A DNA stretch of 64,000 nt from Ophiobolus disseminans (lineage: Eukaryota > Ascomycota > Dothideomycetes > Pleosporales > Phaeosphaeriaceae), in assembly GCA_010093685.1 (NCBI GenBank), contig MU006235.1, positions 635,780-699,779 on the forward strand, written 5' to 3'. The stretch's first letter is position 1, and every line of letters begins with the position of its first letter. Of this stretch, positions 1 through 12,194 are shown in pieces. A model generated the notes under the pieces. The model was not told the origin of the DNA. It ran no database searches and saw only the letters and a program-made list of their open reading frames with translations. The position numbers were made by a program, and so were the translations under genes.

Positions 1-104
1 AACAGTGCCGACATCAACAACACCGTCACACCTCAACCACATTTTTTCTGACACGGCCTACTACCTCATCTACCTGAAAACGCATATTCCTCACGCTCTA
101 CAGC

Positions 105-1033
105 ATGTCTGACGTTGCCAAACCAGACCCCGCCGCCGACCAGGCCGCCAACCCTGGAGCGACACTGGTCAAGGACGAGACCGCCAAGGTCACCACCGAC
201 ATCGCTGCCAACAAGCCCGACGCGCCCACAACTGAGACGAAGCCCGATGACAAGCCAATCACCGAGAAGGCGACCGAGGCTGCTTCGTCTGCCGCTGCCG
301 CCGTAAAGGACAATGTCTTCTCCATGTTTGGTGGCGGGCCAGCCAAGGTGAAGAAGGAGGAGGTCGACGACACCAACGAGCCCTCGGGCGCCACAAAGAA
401 GCCAGAGACAGTAGGTCTACTTACTAGAGGACAAAGGATAGTATTCTAACGTGTTGTAGGAGGAGAACCCCGAGAACGAGGAGCCCGATGTCGACTTCCA
501 GCCCGTGGTCCACCTCACCGAGAAGGTCGACACCAAGACCAACGAGGAGCTCGAGGAGCAAGTCTTCAAGATGCGCGCCAAGCTGTTCAAGTTCGACCGG
601 GAGTCACGGGAGTGGAAGGAGAGGGGCACTGGTGACGTCCGGTTACTGAAGCACAAGGAGAACGGCAAGACGCGTCTTGTTATGCGCCGCGACAAGACAC
701 TCAAGGTCTGCGCCAACCACTACGGTATGATACGCGAGATGTGATTAGAGGATGTATACTGAGCGCTGCATAGTTGTCCCCGACATGAAGCTCTCACCCA
801 ACGTGGGCAGCGACCGCAGCTGGGTCTGGAACGCCGCTGCCGACGTCAGCGAGGGCGAGCCCGAGGCTCAGACCCTGGCCATCCGCTTTGCTAACAGCGA
901 GAGTAAGTACTTGCACATCAAACGTGGCTGAATATAAGCTGACGCGCTGTCCTCAGACGCCAACGCCTTCAAAGAGGCATTCATCAAGGCCCAGCAAGAG
1001 AACGAGGCGTTGTTCGGAAAGGGAGAGCAGTAG
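105..1033 (+). CDS. YRB1: Ran-specific GTPase-activating protein 1 (RanBP1/Yrb1 family)
   Basis: Cofactor that binds Ran-GTP and stimulates RanGAP-driven hydrolysis at the cytoplasmic face of nuclear pores during nucleocytoplasmic transport (family knowledge). I read four exons: 105-410, 460-724, 774-902 and 957-1033, joining to 258 codons. All three introns (49, 49 and 54 nt) are GT-AG and phases agree at every junction. Residues 1-100 are Ala/Lys/Asp/Glu-rich and probably disordered. From about residue 110 comes a Ran-binding domain with [38 protein letters not shown], the core [20 protein letters not shown] and [13 protein letters not shown]. The C-terminal [12 protein letters not shown] helix is also typical of RanBP1. 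The first ATG follows a CT-rich leader. The fungal symbol is assigned by family only. Confidence 0.93.
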
Positions 1034-1580
1034 ACGATAGCTGGATGTCGGTGGTATTGGCTAGTAGAAGGAGGACGAAAGCATGGACTCATGATTACGA
1101 TGACACTTGGGATGGTATCACATCACAGCGATAGAGCGCACCCCATACCCTGCACATAGTAGATAGCAACAAAACTGCCTGGCAGTAGCCAACGGCTTCC
1201 CCAAACTTTACTTTCTCATAATACTTGGTGACGTCCTGTGCGGAAGCTGCGACTGTCTCACACGGCGTTGACACGGTGATATTCAGCTAATTCGACCTTC
1301 ACCTCTGTATACTGTGCACGGCAAGGCAATCAGGCTAAACCCTGCAGCAGGCAGCTTTCCCGCGCGTGCAGCGATGAGCTTGACCCGTTTGCCAAGGCAA
1401 AGCTCCCCGCGACGTGCATGTGCCAAATAAACGCTCGCAACCAGCCACCACCGCGATTCCAACTTCACTTTGACCACATAACCGCGCAACTTCACCTCGA
1501 TACCGCGCATTGTCGCCTCCGTACGCTCGATTGACCACGACCACGATACAAATCGACGCGTATATAGATAATCCGTCAAG
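1034..1580. other. Intergenic, RanBP1 3' region and TAF14 promoter
   Basis: No gene seen. Open frames on the minus strand lack family resemblance. A TATATAG run at about 1561-1567 sits only some 15 nt before the TAF14 ATG, so it is unlikely to be the working TATA box. Confidence 0.6.
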
Positions 1581-2548
1581 ATGCCCGACGCAAGTTGCTC
1601 CCAGCGGCCGTCATGTGTGAAGGAGACTAACAGTCGCGCAGATCAAGCGATGGGTCAAGCTCATCACCCACCAGAAGCCCATGTACGTGTCTCCCACGCG
1701 ACCGCATGCGCCGGCATCCCCGGCGCGCCCCGACGAGCGACGGCTAACCAGTTGGACAGCGGAGAGCCCTCGCCTGTTGACGGCTTCCCCATGCGAGGAT
1801 GGAGCATCGAGATCTGGCTGCTGGACGAGCAGGGCAACGAGGTCATGCCCACCGTCTTCGAGAAGGCCACATACAACCTACATCCCTCATTCGAGAAAAA
1901 CAAGCAGGGTACGCGCGCGAGGCAGCATGCATACGCCTGACGCGTAGATACTGACGGCGCATAGTCTTTAAGAAGCCGCCGTTCCGCATCGACGAGAAGG
2001 GCTGGGGAGAGTTCGACATGAGCATCGTGCTCACCGCAGTCGGCAAGGGCGGCGATCACTCGCTCGACCACGACCTTAACTTCCAGTCGGAGCGCTACGA
2101 AGCCAAGCACCAAGTAGTGAGTTGCGGCGCACGCGTGTGATCGCGACAGAATCGCTTACGCAATCAACCTAGACCTTCCGGAATCCCAAGCCCGAGCTCC
2201 TCGCCCTCCTCCAAGAATCAGGCGCCGCCGACGCGAACGGCGTCCGTGGCAAGGACGCAGCCAAGAAGAAGAACAAGCGCGACAAGAACGTCGACATGGA
2301 GAAGCTTGCCGACGGCCTGCAGAAGCTGAGCGAGGACGATCTGCTGCACGTCGTCACCATGGTCCATGACAACAAGACGGCTGAGACGTACACTAAGAAC
2401 GACGTGGAGAGTATGTTGGTCCGGTCTGTACAATTGAGGCATGCGCTAATCGTTTGCAGATGGCGAGTTCCATGTCGATCTATACACGCTGCCCGACTCA
2501 CTGGTTAAGATGCTGTGGGAGTTCACAGCTGGGAAGACCGACATGTAG
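1581..2548 (+). CDS. TAF14: TAF14-like YEATS and ET domain subunit of TFIID and chromatin complexes
   Basis: Small shared subunit of TFIID, TFIIF, SWI/SNF, INO80 and NuA3 in yeast; its YEATS domain reads acylated histone H3 lysine and its ET domain docks partner proteins (family knowledge). Six exons: 1581-1589, 1642-1682, 1760-1908, 1965-2116, 2173-2410 and 2460-2548, giving 225 residues. The first exon is only ATG CCC GAC and needs a GC-AG intron (GCAAGT donor, gactaac branch site); it yields MPDIKRWVKLITHQKP, as expected for the family start. The YEATS core shows PMRGWSIEIWLLDEQGNE, YNLHPSFE and PPFRIDEKGWGEFDM. The ET domain occupies residues 157-225 with VDMEKLADGLQKLSEDDL, NGEFHVDLYTLP and MLWEF. 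The whole protein follows yeast Taf14 rather than Yaf9, which has a coiled coil in place of the ET domain. Confidence 0.93.
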
Positions 2549-3118
2549 ACTGCTTTGAGCTATTCATACATAGCCAGGCTGACGCCGTCTTTCGTCTGAT
2601 GCGCCATAGGTCCTGTCTCTCCGATCGACCCCTAATCTCGAAGATGTGGGTCAACCTGTCTATCCACCAAGGTACGGCTGCCTGCAACACGGCTGAGGAT
2701 CACATACCTTTGGATTGCGGTGCCTGCGCGTCGATTACACGGTCGGATGGGCCTTGCGCACATTTTTTCTTCCTCTCGTCCATTTTCGTCCCCCTTTACG
2801 TTTGCTTATGAGCTCGGAGTTTGGGCAAAAAGATGCATGGCATGATACGTGCATATTGGTTAGGCGCCTGATACCGGACTAGGGGTGCGCTTATAGGTAA
2901 TGGATGCATTCGAACGAATAAGTCACTCATCTTTACCTTGCTCTTTTCTCTCGTGCCTTGTTAGTTTCTTTCGAATTGATGTCTTCACTTACCCCGCACG
3001 CTGTGCGGATACAGAAGTCGGAATAGCATACCCGGCTTGAAGTGGTTATATCTAATCCAAAATACATCGCCGACACACCATACCACTCCTTCCTCCTCAC
3101 CCACCCACCCACACCCCA
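2549..3118. other. Intergenic between TAF14 and the SDR gene
   Basis: 3' region of TAF14 and promoter of the dehydrogenase. A C-rich stretch (3085-3118) directly precedes the SDR start. I see no further gene. Confidence 0.6.
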
Positions 3119-3954
3119 ATGGCCTTCAACGGCCGCGTCATCGCCATCACAGGCGCCGCATCCGGCATCGGCCTCGCAACCACCCACCTCCTCGCCTCCC
3201 ACGGCGCATCCCTCTCCCTCGCCGACCTCAACACCTCCGCGCTCTCCACCCTCTCACACACCCTCGCACACACATACCCCAGCCTCCAAATCCTCACCTA
3301 CACCCTCGACGTGCGCTGCCCCCTCTCCATACAAAAATGGCTCGAAACCACGCACGCCATCTTCGGACGCATCGACGGCGCCGCGAACCTCGCAGGCGTG
3401 ATTGGCAAGAGCATTGGGGTGGGTGGTGTCGCGGAATTGGATGTTGGGGAGTGGGATTTCATTTTCGACGTGAATTTGAAAGGGGTTATGTTGTGTATGA
3501 AATATGAACTCGGCTATATGGGTAAGGGGGGGAGTATCGTTAATGCGAGTAGTGTTGCGGGGGTGATGGGCCAGGCTAATAACGCCGCGTACGCTGCTAG
3601 CAAGCATGGCGTTATTGGTTTGACGAGGAGTGTGGCGAAGGAGGTTGGACATAGGGGGGTGCGGGTGAATGCGATTTGTCCGTGTGTATATCCTTCCTTC
3701 TTTTAGCAAGTAGTAATGTGTGTCTTATACTAACGAGTCGTAGCGGCTTCATCGATACCCCGATGAATAAGCAAAGTAGCGCGCTTCAGGGGCAGGTGGG
3801 GCGTGAGAGGCAGGAGAAGGTCATTGCTGGGACGGCGTTGGGGAGGAGGGGCACGGCCGAAGAATGTGCTGAACTCATTGTTTATCTTCTTGGGGATGGG
3901 AGTAGTTTTATTACGGGGGCGGCGGTGGGGGTGGATGGGGGGTGGAATTGTTGA
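3119..3954 (+). CDS. Short-chain dehydrogenase/reductase (classical SDR)
   Basis: NAD(P)-dependent oxidoreductase of the classical SDR family; the substrate cannot be told from sequence. Two exons, 3119-3681 and 3744-3954, joined by a GT-AG intron with a ctaac branch site, give 257 residues. The splice restores the classical motif ICPGFIDTPM after the catalytic region. Visible are the dinucleotide-binding TGAASGIG (residues 11-18), Asp36 at the end of beta-2 (suggesting NAD over NADP), NLAG at 90-93, Asn119, Ser144/145, and catalytic Tyr158 and Lys162 in YAASK. The C-terminus GAAVGVDGGWNC is normal for the family. Codon use changes along the gene: nearly all C-ending codons in the first 90 residues, then G- and T-ending codons. 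Confidence 0.93.
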
Positions 3955-6900
3955 AGCGGGAGCGGGTGGGCGAGCAGGAGGAGGGGTGTGTGGAGGTCGT
4001 GGTTTTGAAAGGTTGGAGGAACATGGGGCATGCTGTCATGCGTTTTGGTGTGGTATCGGCGGTGGACATCAGCTGAATGGAAATGGTTTTCGGCGAGGGT
4101 TTCTCACACCACCCATTAACCCAGCTTTGCTTTCAGCAATTCAGAAGCGTAGGGCTTGTGTTAAGTAAGAGCAGGCAGAGCGCGTAGGCTTTATATACCC
4201 TACACCCTTCTTCATTTTGGAATTCAAAGTGTAAGGAAGAGCATGGATACGTCGTGTATAGCTTTGGTGGACATGCCATCCTTACCCTACAATTTTCTCG
4301 TCCACTTCTTCTTTCTCAGATCCAAACATAGCGCATTCACGAACTTCTTTCAGACACACCATCAACGCCTTGCTCTTTGGTTTGATTCATGATGCCCATA
4401 CTCGAAGTCTTTTATCCAAGAGTGGGGTGCTTCCAACACGGACATATCATCAGCGGAGTAGAGATTTTGGTGCTGGAAAGGCGGTGGACTCCATCAGACG
4501 GTCCTATATCCCTTTTAACCTCGCATCAAATGAAGAGTGTTATGAAGGTTGAATTATCGAGGAGAGGGCGGGTTTATATACACGCAGACCTTCGCTACAA
4601 GTATGGCGTGCCACGTAAAAGTAGTACCCTTTTTTGTTCATGCCCAGTTTCGACAAGCCTTCTCGATACTACGCAAAAACAATTCCTCTGAGGACAACCA
4701 TGTAATGAACATTCACCGCTTTTAGTGCTCGAGACGCAACGCACTCTATGCTGGCGGCCTTGTTTCTTTTTTTCTTGTGTTTCGAGTAGGAGTCTCGTAC
4801 TGGGCGAAAGGCGCAACAAGAGAAGATATATGTATTAGCTCATCAAAAGTAGCAAACTATGTCGCGCGCGTGGAACTTTCACTGCAACGTGGAGGCTGTG
4901 GTTGCTCTGTTCGGTACATGTGAGTGAGAGCAATGTCTTTAGGGAAGAGACAAGAGGGCAACACGAACATCGCAAATGTTGTGGTAGGTTTGCTTTCGTG
5001 CTCGAGAGGTGCGACACTCCATGCTTTCCATATCCATAATTTTCGTTCTGGTCGTAGGAAGAGTATGATAAAAGGAAGAGATGCAGGGGCGAGAGGAGTT
5101 ATATACGTGTTCTGAGCAGTGTAATCAGATTGTGTTTCCATATCTGGCTGCAACATATCGATGCATGTCATGGCTTTCTGAGTCCATACAAGACATGTTC
5201 GGCAGATTTCGAGTAGGAAGGAACCTCAACCAAATGCCAACATGAATTCGCGAGCCTGAGCAGTTTTGTGCTCCTAACATGCGTCGGTCTTCATGAACAA
5301 TAATGTCGGTTGAATATGGCGCCGCTCGACCATCGTTTACTGGAACACATGATCATGTTGATTTTACGGCGGCGTCACAGCTGAACGCACACGCTCAGCT
5401 ATTGGAGTGCGCAAAAAACATGCTGCGACCCATAGAGCGCTGTGCATGGAGTTTTCAGACTCATTTCAGCGGATATCAATACATGCATTGCTTATCGTAT
5501 GAGTTCGATCATTCCATGAGGAGGTCTTCTTAATGCGTTTTACTCAGTGCCACAATAAGAGAACTTCCAAGGCTCACAGGGAAGACGAAGACATAGGTTG
5601 CTCTTCCATGCCTCTCTGGAGACATTCGCAGGTTGCGATCGCGATTCGGAATATGCAAATGGAATGATGATGATGATGAGTAGAAGAAGCAATGGTCGGC
5701 TGAGGGTTTCTTTTGTGTCCTCCTTCGGATGGCAAAAGTTGTGATCATCCTGAGTAGCGCTCTTTTAATTGCATGATGAGAGCGCAATATACCTGCGAAC
5801 GCGTACGTTTCCCTAGTTGATGGTCCTGCCAAGGCCTGTATCCCAACAGAATGGCGGCAACGGAGTCATGGTCTTTATTGTGGCTCGATTTCGAGGGTCG
5901 CGTTAATATATCTTCAGGAGCAAATTGCACTTCGGAGGGTGATTGAGTGTTCTACAAACAGTAAAAGAACATAAGAGATGCTTCGACCCATTTTTGACCA
6001 TATGCTTGTGGAGCCCCTGTTTTAAAAAAAAATTGGCTCACAGCACCAATCATGATGACACATAATGGGGCTTACGAGTCTATCATCGAGCCAGAAGATA
6101 AGGTCCTGCGAAGCTATGAGTAGAACAATCCTTGGAGCTGCATGGCAAGCCATACGGTGCGCACCGACCTCGTCTCGCTCGTTGCAGTTGCCACCTTAAG
6201 AGATATGGGTCGGGCTGCATTGCACGTATTGACTGTGGAGAACTTCGTTCGAGGATCGAGGCGCTCGGGAATGTATAACGACGAAACGTTTGAGCTCAGT
6301 CGCGTTGCGGAAACGAGTATTCCGGTACCCAGCTCTTGGCTTGGTTTGAGTGCAAGTAGAATATGTGAAGCTTGAAGTCATAGAGCTTACGCGTCTGAAG
6401 CATGACTATACAACACTGTATGGATCCTGTTACGATTTGATAGCGACCAAAATAACCGCAAAGTTCGTCCAACATGCGTTACTTACAGTTGACAATCTCA
6501 CAAGCATTATCCATGGGATCTCCCTCCGAACAAAACAGGGATGCAGCGACTCAGCCACCTATGTTGAGGCTTTGAAACTGAGATCCAACACCGATCATAG
6601 CTGCGACTCCTAGGACACTCCATGCTGCGGGCAGGCTATGTCGGTCGATCCCGACGGGCCTTTGGAAGCCGAGTTCTGGCGACCATGAACCCTGTCACTG
6701 GAATACTGGGCAGTCTATCGACATCATCAACGGGAGGATCACGCTGATAACAGGCCGTGTCGTCTTCTGTACCGCAGGGGCTGCGCTTCACGTCGCCACG
6801 GAGGGCCCAGATGGGATAGGTTGGTACAATGTCAACCATCGCGCGTATATATATAGGTTACTTGGTTTGTTCCTGCTTCTCCCAATGGAGGTCAGTGCGG

Positions 6901-8791
6901 ATCATTAGGTCAATGAGGTTGAGATGTTTCATAACAGGCAATGTGTCAAGCCGTGGCTGTGACAGACGAAAAAAGTGTCAAAAATATATAGATGAAGAAG
7001 CAGGACAATGTTACCTAATGGGATCTACCGGCTATAGAGGTGGATACGGAGACGGATGGCTCAAATCTTCCTGCGACAAACGCTGACTAGCGATGACTAG
7101 AAAATGTGGTAACACTGAGCGAACTCGATAACCGTGTGGTAGCCTCGACGGTCAGTTCGGTGTTGTTCCTCGAGATCTAGAATTCGGAAGGCGATGCAAT
7201 GTAGGTAGCGCCCGTGAAGAGGACCATGCTCTCTGATCTAGGCAACTGATAGCGATACTTCCGCTAGCTGCAAACGCTGTATGGTTTGGACAATGACTAG
7301 ACCTCGGGAAGACACCGTGAGACAGCTCCTAACAGCAGCCGGCTTCGAGGAGGTAAACCCTGAGATTTATCCCAGGCGTACGAGCTCAAACGGCTCTGAC
7401 AAAAAGGGCCGGTTTTGCGCTTGGTGTACCAGCTTCCCTGATGCTTCCAAGGTTGAACCCAGCTAAATGATGTTCGATGGTCGAGCCTTGACAGGAAGCT
7501 TTTCTCTCCTGCTATGCCCGACGTACCATAAGATAGCTGTTACAATTTCACTTCTTGTCTGTACCTTCATGCAATGCAACGCGGGGAAGTTTGCGTCAGT
7601 AGACAATGTTGTGCCCACCTGTTTGGCGGGAAAAAGCAGTAGCAGTTCATTGCTTGCGATCACACTACTCCCTGTTCGCATTAGCGTTCGCTTAGCACCT
7701 GGGCACGTTAACGTTGAAACACCATGTTCCATCCTCGTGCTCTGCTGTGCGCACCACTGTAGCACCTCGATGCCAGGAAACTTGCATCTACGTTAGAGTG
7801 GAAAACCGTCACCGGGCTCATGACTGCGATATTCCTTGTGATTTTCTCCACCTTCAGCTGGGCGTTGAGCCCCAAGTATTTCCTTCAATTTAATTTCGGA
7901 CGTGCCGCAGCCGCTGTTCTTCTTCGAGCTCTGCAACCGACGCCAGCCCAGGTTACCTGTGCCGCAGTTTCTCCGCCTGTGTGCATCTTGGTGGCCCGCA
8001 CATGACAGTTCTCCATTTCCAGCCCGACATTTCGTTGTCGAAAGCGTAGCCTCCACGTTAAGATGCAAGCTTCGACGCGAATTCTGCGTGGCAGACGTCG
8101 CACCTGTCAGTCTTCGACGCCATGGGCACGATTCATGTCTCCGGTTGCCCGGGCCAGTTTCGCTCCCGTTCGAAATAACGGGACACGTGCCGCACAAGCT
8201 AGAAATCTGAGCGGCTTCACGACCGACAACCTGTTTCAGTGAGCCAAGCACGACTTTCCCCAGGATCTTGGGCAATTCCGGGGACGTGCATGCGATTCTC
8301 GTGTGACACTGCCGGCGTGGCTGTGGACGGTTGTTTTAGATTTCCACCAATTCCCTGCAGGGAAGTGCTTCATCTCCGCACGCGTCTGGAACCCAGAACA
8401 TCTCGATGATGTAGGGCAGTCAGTTGTCTCGATAGGGCTTTGCAAAAGCCACGCGACCCCCGCAGTTCCTTCTCTTGGGATCGAATCCTTGATATTAATC
8501 CTCCTTTCGCTTCTTTTTGTTTCAGTAAACTTTCTCTCTGCTATACCTACACTCTCTCGGTATCATTCATCCCGTTTGGGAGCCATCAGTCTGGGACTCG
8601 GTACAGCCACTTCATCTATCATCCGATGTAATACGGACATATCACGCTCAGACCCATTCAGGCGTAACAAGACCTGAAGAACTTTGCGAAGCGCAGACAG
8701 ATCATCGACATTCGAACAGACGCCGGACATACCAAGGACGTAATCCAAAGACGACGATCCATTTGGACGTGACAAGGCGCTGTGCGTAGAG
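3955..8791. other. Gene-poor intergenic region with TATA-like motifs and weak repeats
   Basis: No open frame resembles a known protein and none has convincing splicing. TATA-like motifs occur near 4191, 4578 (minus), 4829, 5103 (minus) and 6847. Two stretches starting at about 4725 and 4999 share roughly 28 nt (gtgctcgaga, then actc-atgct), which suggests diverged repeats about 274 bp apart. From 7.1 to 8.8 kb I see only short unrelated frames, including a 61-codon frame at 7281-7466. Confidence 0.5.
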
Positions 8792-10052
8792 ATGCTGTCA
8801 CCTCGGAAGCACGACAACTCTGGCCATGGCTACGTCGACCCCTCTCTTCAACTGAACGCAGGTCTATGGACACTGTTCGCGGGCGCATCTGTCTTCCTCG
8901 GTATGCGAGTATGGATCAAAATCACGCGTCGCCACGGGCTTTGGTGGGATGACTACATTCTACTTATCACTTGGGTACGTACCTCTACACCTCGAGATAT
9001 CTGCGCTTTGCGTTGGCCGCTCGCTCGATGATGCATATAGACTGACAGACCCTCAGTTGATCCTAGCGATAAATAACAGTCTGATCTCTGTTGAGTTCGC
9101 CACTGGATATGTGACAGATACTTGGGACGATCGCATGCACATTCTGATCAATGTCACATCCTGCGGAACACTAGTAGGTCAGGCTTTGTCCAAGACAGCA
9201 TTCGCTGTCACTTTGCTCAAGCTCACCAAAGGCTGGTACCGTTACATTCTTTGGTTCTGTATCGGTTCGATGAATCTGTACATGGTGGTGAAAGTCTTCT
9301 TTCAATGGGCCAAGATTTGTAACAAGCCTAGCTACGACGTGTGGTATCGACTAGACTTCTGTCTGGACGGCAAGTTTCGGGAAGACTTCAAGGAAGGTGG
9401 TAATGGTAAGCAAGGAGTTCTAAAGCTCGATACGCCTTTGTCTAACTTGATCATCAGTTTACAACATTATTATGGACTTCGTACTCGCCACCTTCCCATG
9501 GATCATCACCTGGAATCTCGACATGCGCAAGGTCGAGAAGATCGGTCTCTGCGTGACGATGAGTCTGGTAAGCCAATATGAAGCTGAGCGGTTAGAGTGT
9601 ATTGCTAATCTAACGTGTTATAGGGTATGGTTGTTGCCATTGTCTCTGCTGTTCGCACAGGTTGGAAAGATGAAGGTAATGACAAAGACGCCTACTACTT
9701 CTGGCGCAACGCGCATTCCAACATCTGGTACTCCTCCGAGATTGTCGGTACCATCATCGTGCAATGCATACCGGTCCTTCGGCCCCTTCTCCGCGACATC
9801 CGCACATCAATGACATCGCGAAAGCTAGCGTCCACGCATCAAAACACTGCTCGATGCAGCAAGATACCACCAACAATTGGAAGCCAGGGGAACCACCGAG
9901 CACATATCTACTCAAATGCGAAGGATACGTACAGTGATGGGAGTGACGGGCTCGAGGACTCGTGGGATAATAGGGGAATTTATCAGAAGACGGACTTTGA
10001 GTTGACGACTGTTGAGGTCAAGTCGCAAAAGGACACCGCATCACTCGTTTAG
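8792..10052 (+). CDS. Fungal rhodopsin-domain (Pth11-like) integral membrane protein
   Basis: Seven-TM type plasma membrane protein of the fungal family that includes Pth11-like receptors; the ligand is unknown. Four exons, 8792-8974, 9057-9405, 9458-9567 and 9624-10052, give 356 residues with GT-AG introns and matching phases. Family marks are RRHGLWWDDYILLITW after the first helix, then SKTAFAVTLLKLTKGWYRY, the extracellular-loop-type WAKICNKP and CLDG, and FVLATFPWIITWNLDMRKVEKIG, GMVVAIVSAVRTGW and EIVGTIIVQCIPVLRPLLRD. The tail of about 85 residues is hydrophilic and Ser/Thr-rich. There is no CFEM domain and the N-terminus before helix 1 is short. It could begin slightly further upstream, but no better start was seen. 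Confidence 0.85.
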
Positions 10053-10679
10053 TTGTTTCTTAGATATATCATGAATTCAAATAACGGCCGAATCATCGCA
10101 CCGCTCTCCCAAGTTTGAAAACTAAACGCCCCTATTCACCACGCGCAACCGATCTCATTCACATGCATGTAAAGCGAAGATATCGCATTACGAAACCTCG
10201 TGTTCAAAAGCAAAATCTCCGCATGCGACCGAAAGGCCTGAGCTATGAACAAGAAGAGCCGAACCCTGCGACGGAACCAGATCGACGGATTGTGAGATTG
10301 AAACCGCCGGTACCTTGAAGCCATGTGGTTATTGCGCACTTGCGGGAGAAGCAATGCCTATGGTGTTTCGAAGAGCGCCATCCAAGTGCTCCGACTGTCA
10401 TGATTGGCTTGCCGAATACGAGGCCCGGCATGTGCATGTCACCGCATGAAAATCATCGTGATTATGATCGACCTCATATAGTTGGGTCAATGCGTGGCGA
10501 TCATTAGGCGTTCCAGCGTAAAGTTTGATGACAATTATGTGGTGTTCTTCTGCTTTCATGTGCACTACATCTGTGACAGCTAGTAATCCATACGCATAAG
10601 GGAGAAGTTGAGGGTTGTACTGATGTTGTATTGTATGAAGCTACGAACAATAGATATACGTAAGTGGCTGTGGACAGCG
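10053..10679. other. Intergenic between convergent genes
   Basis: Shared 3' region of the rhodopsin-domain gene (+) and the F-box-like gene (-). Short frames only; nothing recognised. Confidence 0.6.
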
Positions 10680-12194
10680 CTAGTACAAATGTGGGTAGTC
10701 GCATCTCGCTACCGTAAAGTGAGGCAAGAGAGACTCTAAACCGTGACAACATCGAATGGGCATCGTAGTGGTGGAATGGTGAGCCATGAACTCAACCCCT
10801 TTCTCTTTGTACCGGGCAGTAAGCCATGCGTCTCCTCCCTCGCGGGTACTGAAGCCTAGATGACCAAGAAACTCGACTTTCTTCAACGCTGGGAACAGGT
10901 GCAGATCTTCTTCAAGATGTTCAAAGGGGAAAGGATCGTCCTGGAAGCTCCCTCGCTCTGGTTCGATAGCAAGCCGCTCTAGTGTCCGTGGCAGGAGGTG
11001 GCTCACGAAAGGGTGAGGTTGAGAAGTGCGCTTCATACCGAATAACAGAACATCAGTTATTGACAAACTCGTCATTTTCGAGAAGCTGGAGAAGTCATAC
11101 TGCTGATGTTCGTGAGACGGGAGCTGATAGCTCTCATCGTCGTACGTGTAGGTGAGATGCAGTCGCTCAAGACAGTGGCTCAAGGAAGCAATGGCAGACA
11201 TCAAAACATGCCTGTGGGTCTCCCAAGCTGGCCTGTCGCCGAGTAAATCACAACCAAATGACCGAAGAGACGGGCAGCGCTGGACCCACGAAGCGAGCTG
11301 ATGTATCGACAGTGCGCAATCTCCCAGCTTGAGTACAAACATGTTGTCGCATGATATGCCAACATTCCAACTCAGGAATTTGCCACAAACTCCCTGCTGG
11401 TGAAAGTGTGTCAATCCGGGAAGCTCATGTAGGAAGCTAGAGATATGGCGACAGTAGATGTCTTTGTTGCAAGTATGCTCTTGGTCATTTCCTCCAGATA
11501 TCGAGAGTTTGGTGAGCTTTTTGAAGCCCTGAAACCTCGGATCCGTTGGTTGAATGGAGTTGGTGGGACGTATGACATATAGTAGCCATAACTGACGGTA
11601 TCTGAGATTGAGAGTCAGGTTCGTGAGATTCGGCGAAAACGCGATGATCAGGGCGAGTAGAACCTCTCCAGGCCATTTTTGAAAATGTGATTCGAAGTTT
11701 GTGTGTACTTCATCTCGCCATACTCGCTTCGTCACTTCAAGTATGACAGCACATCCATGATCCCAGCCCGTAACATGACGACAATGGAAGGCTTCCTTGC
11801 AACTGATCCGGAGCCGTTTATCTTCGTGCTCCTGTAACTGTATTCTCGGATCGAACCATTCGACAGGCTTGGCCACATTTTCAAGAGATCGGATCCATTT
11901 GCACCGGATTGGCTTGCTTAAGAGCGCAGACAGAAGACAGAACGACCTGGTATAGGATGGCCACGAACCCGTCTGAATTATGAGAGAAGAGTATAGTGTT
12001 GGCTCGGCGACGCCAAACAATCTCCTAGAAGTGAGGCAAAGGTTCAACAGCTGGGCGGTTCTTTGCGTATGCTCCATGTAGCGTGGGCTGTATATGTCCA
12101 CATCTTCTTCTGATGCTTACCAAGCATGCAACTTTGGAAGGAATTCGAATATTTGGAGTAGGAGCTCGTCAGGAAGGCGCTCGAGGCTAGACAT
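10680..12194 (-). CDS. F-box and leucine-rich-repeat-like protein, hypothetical
   Basis: Probable substrate adaptor of an SCF ubiquitin ligase, inferred from the N-terminus only. The start at 12194 gives MSSLERLPDELLLQIFEFLP, a good F-box opening, and about 20 codons later the long frame resumes with LLNLCLTSRRLFGVAEPTLYSSL, the usual second half of a fungal F-box. Between them is an in-frame TAA right after the F-box piece, so an intron is required. The GTAAGC donor at about 12115 fits phase only with a 33-nt intron. A weaker GTTGCA donor fits a 72-nt intron and gives the best F-box spacing (FLPKTAQLLNLCL). The rest (about 440 residues) shows LRR-like leucine spacing, such as LTNLTLNLRYRQL, KLTKLSISG and CLERLHLTYTY. 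The target is unknown. The first exon is tentative. Confidence 0.6.

Noticed and set aside
7281..7466. 61-codon plus-strand frame (MVWTMTRPREDTVRQLL...)
   Set aside because: Protein-like in places, but short, isolated, with no promoter signal or splice partner and no family match from memory.
7793..8275. 160-codon minus-strand frame
   Set aside because: Arg/Ser/Gly-rich random-looking translation in GC-rich DNA; no start context and no recognisable domain.
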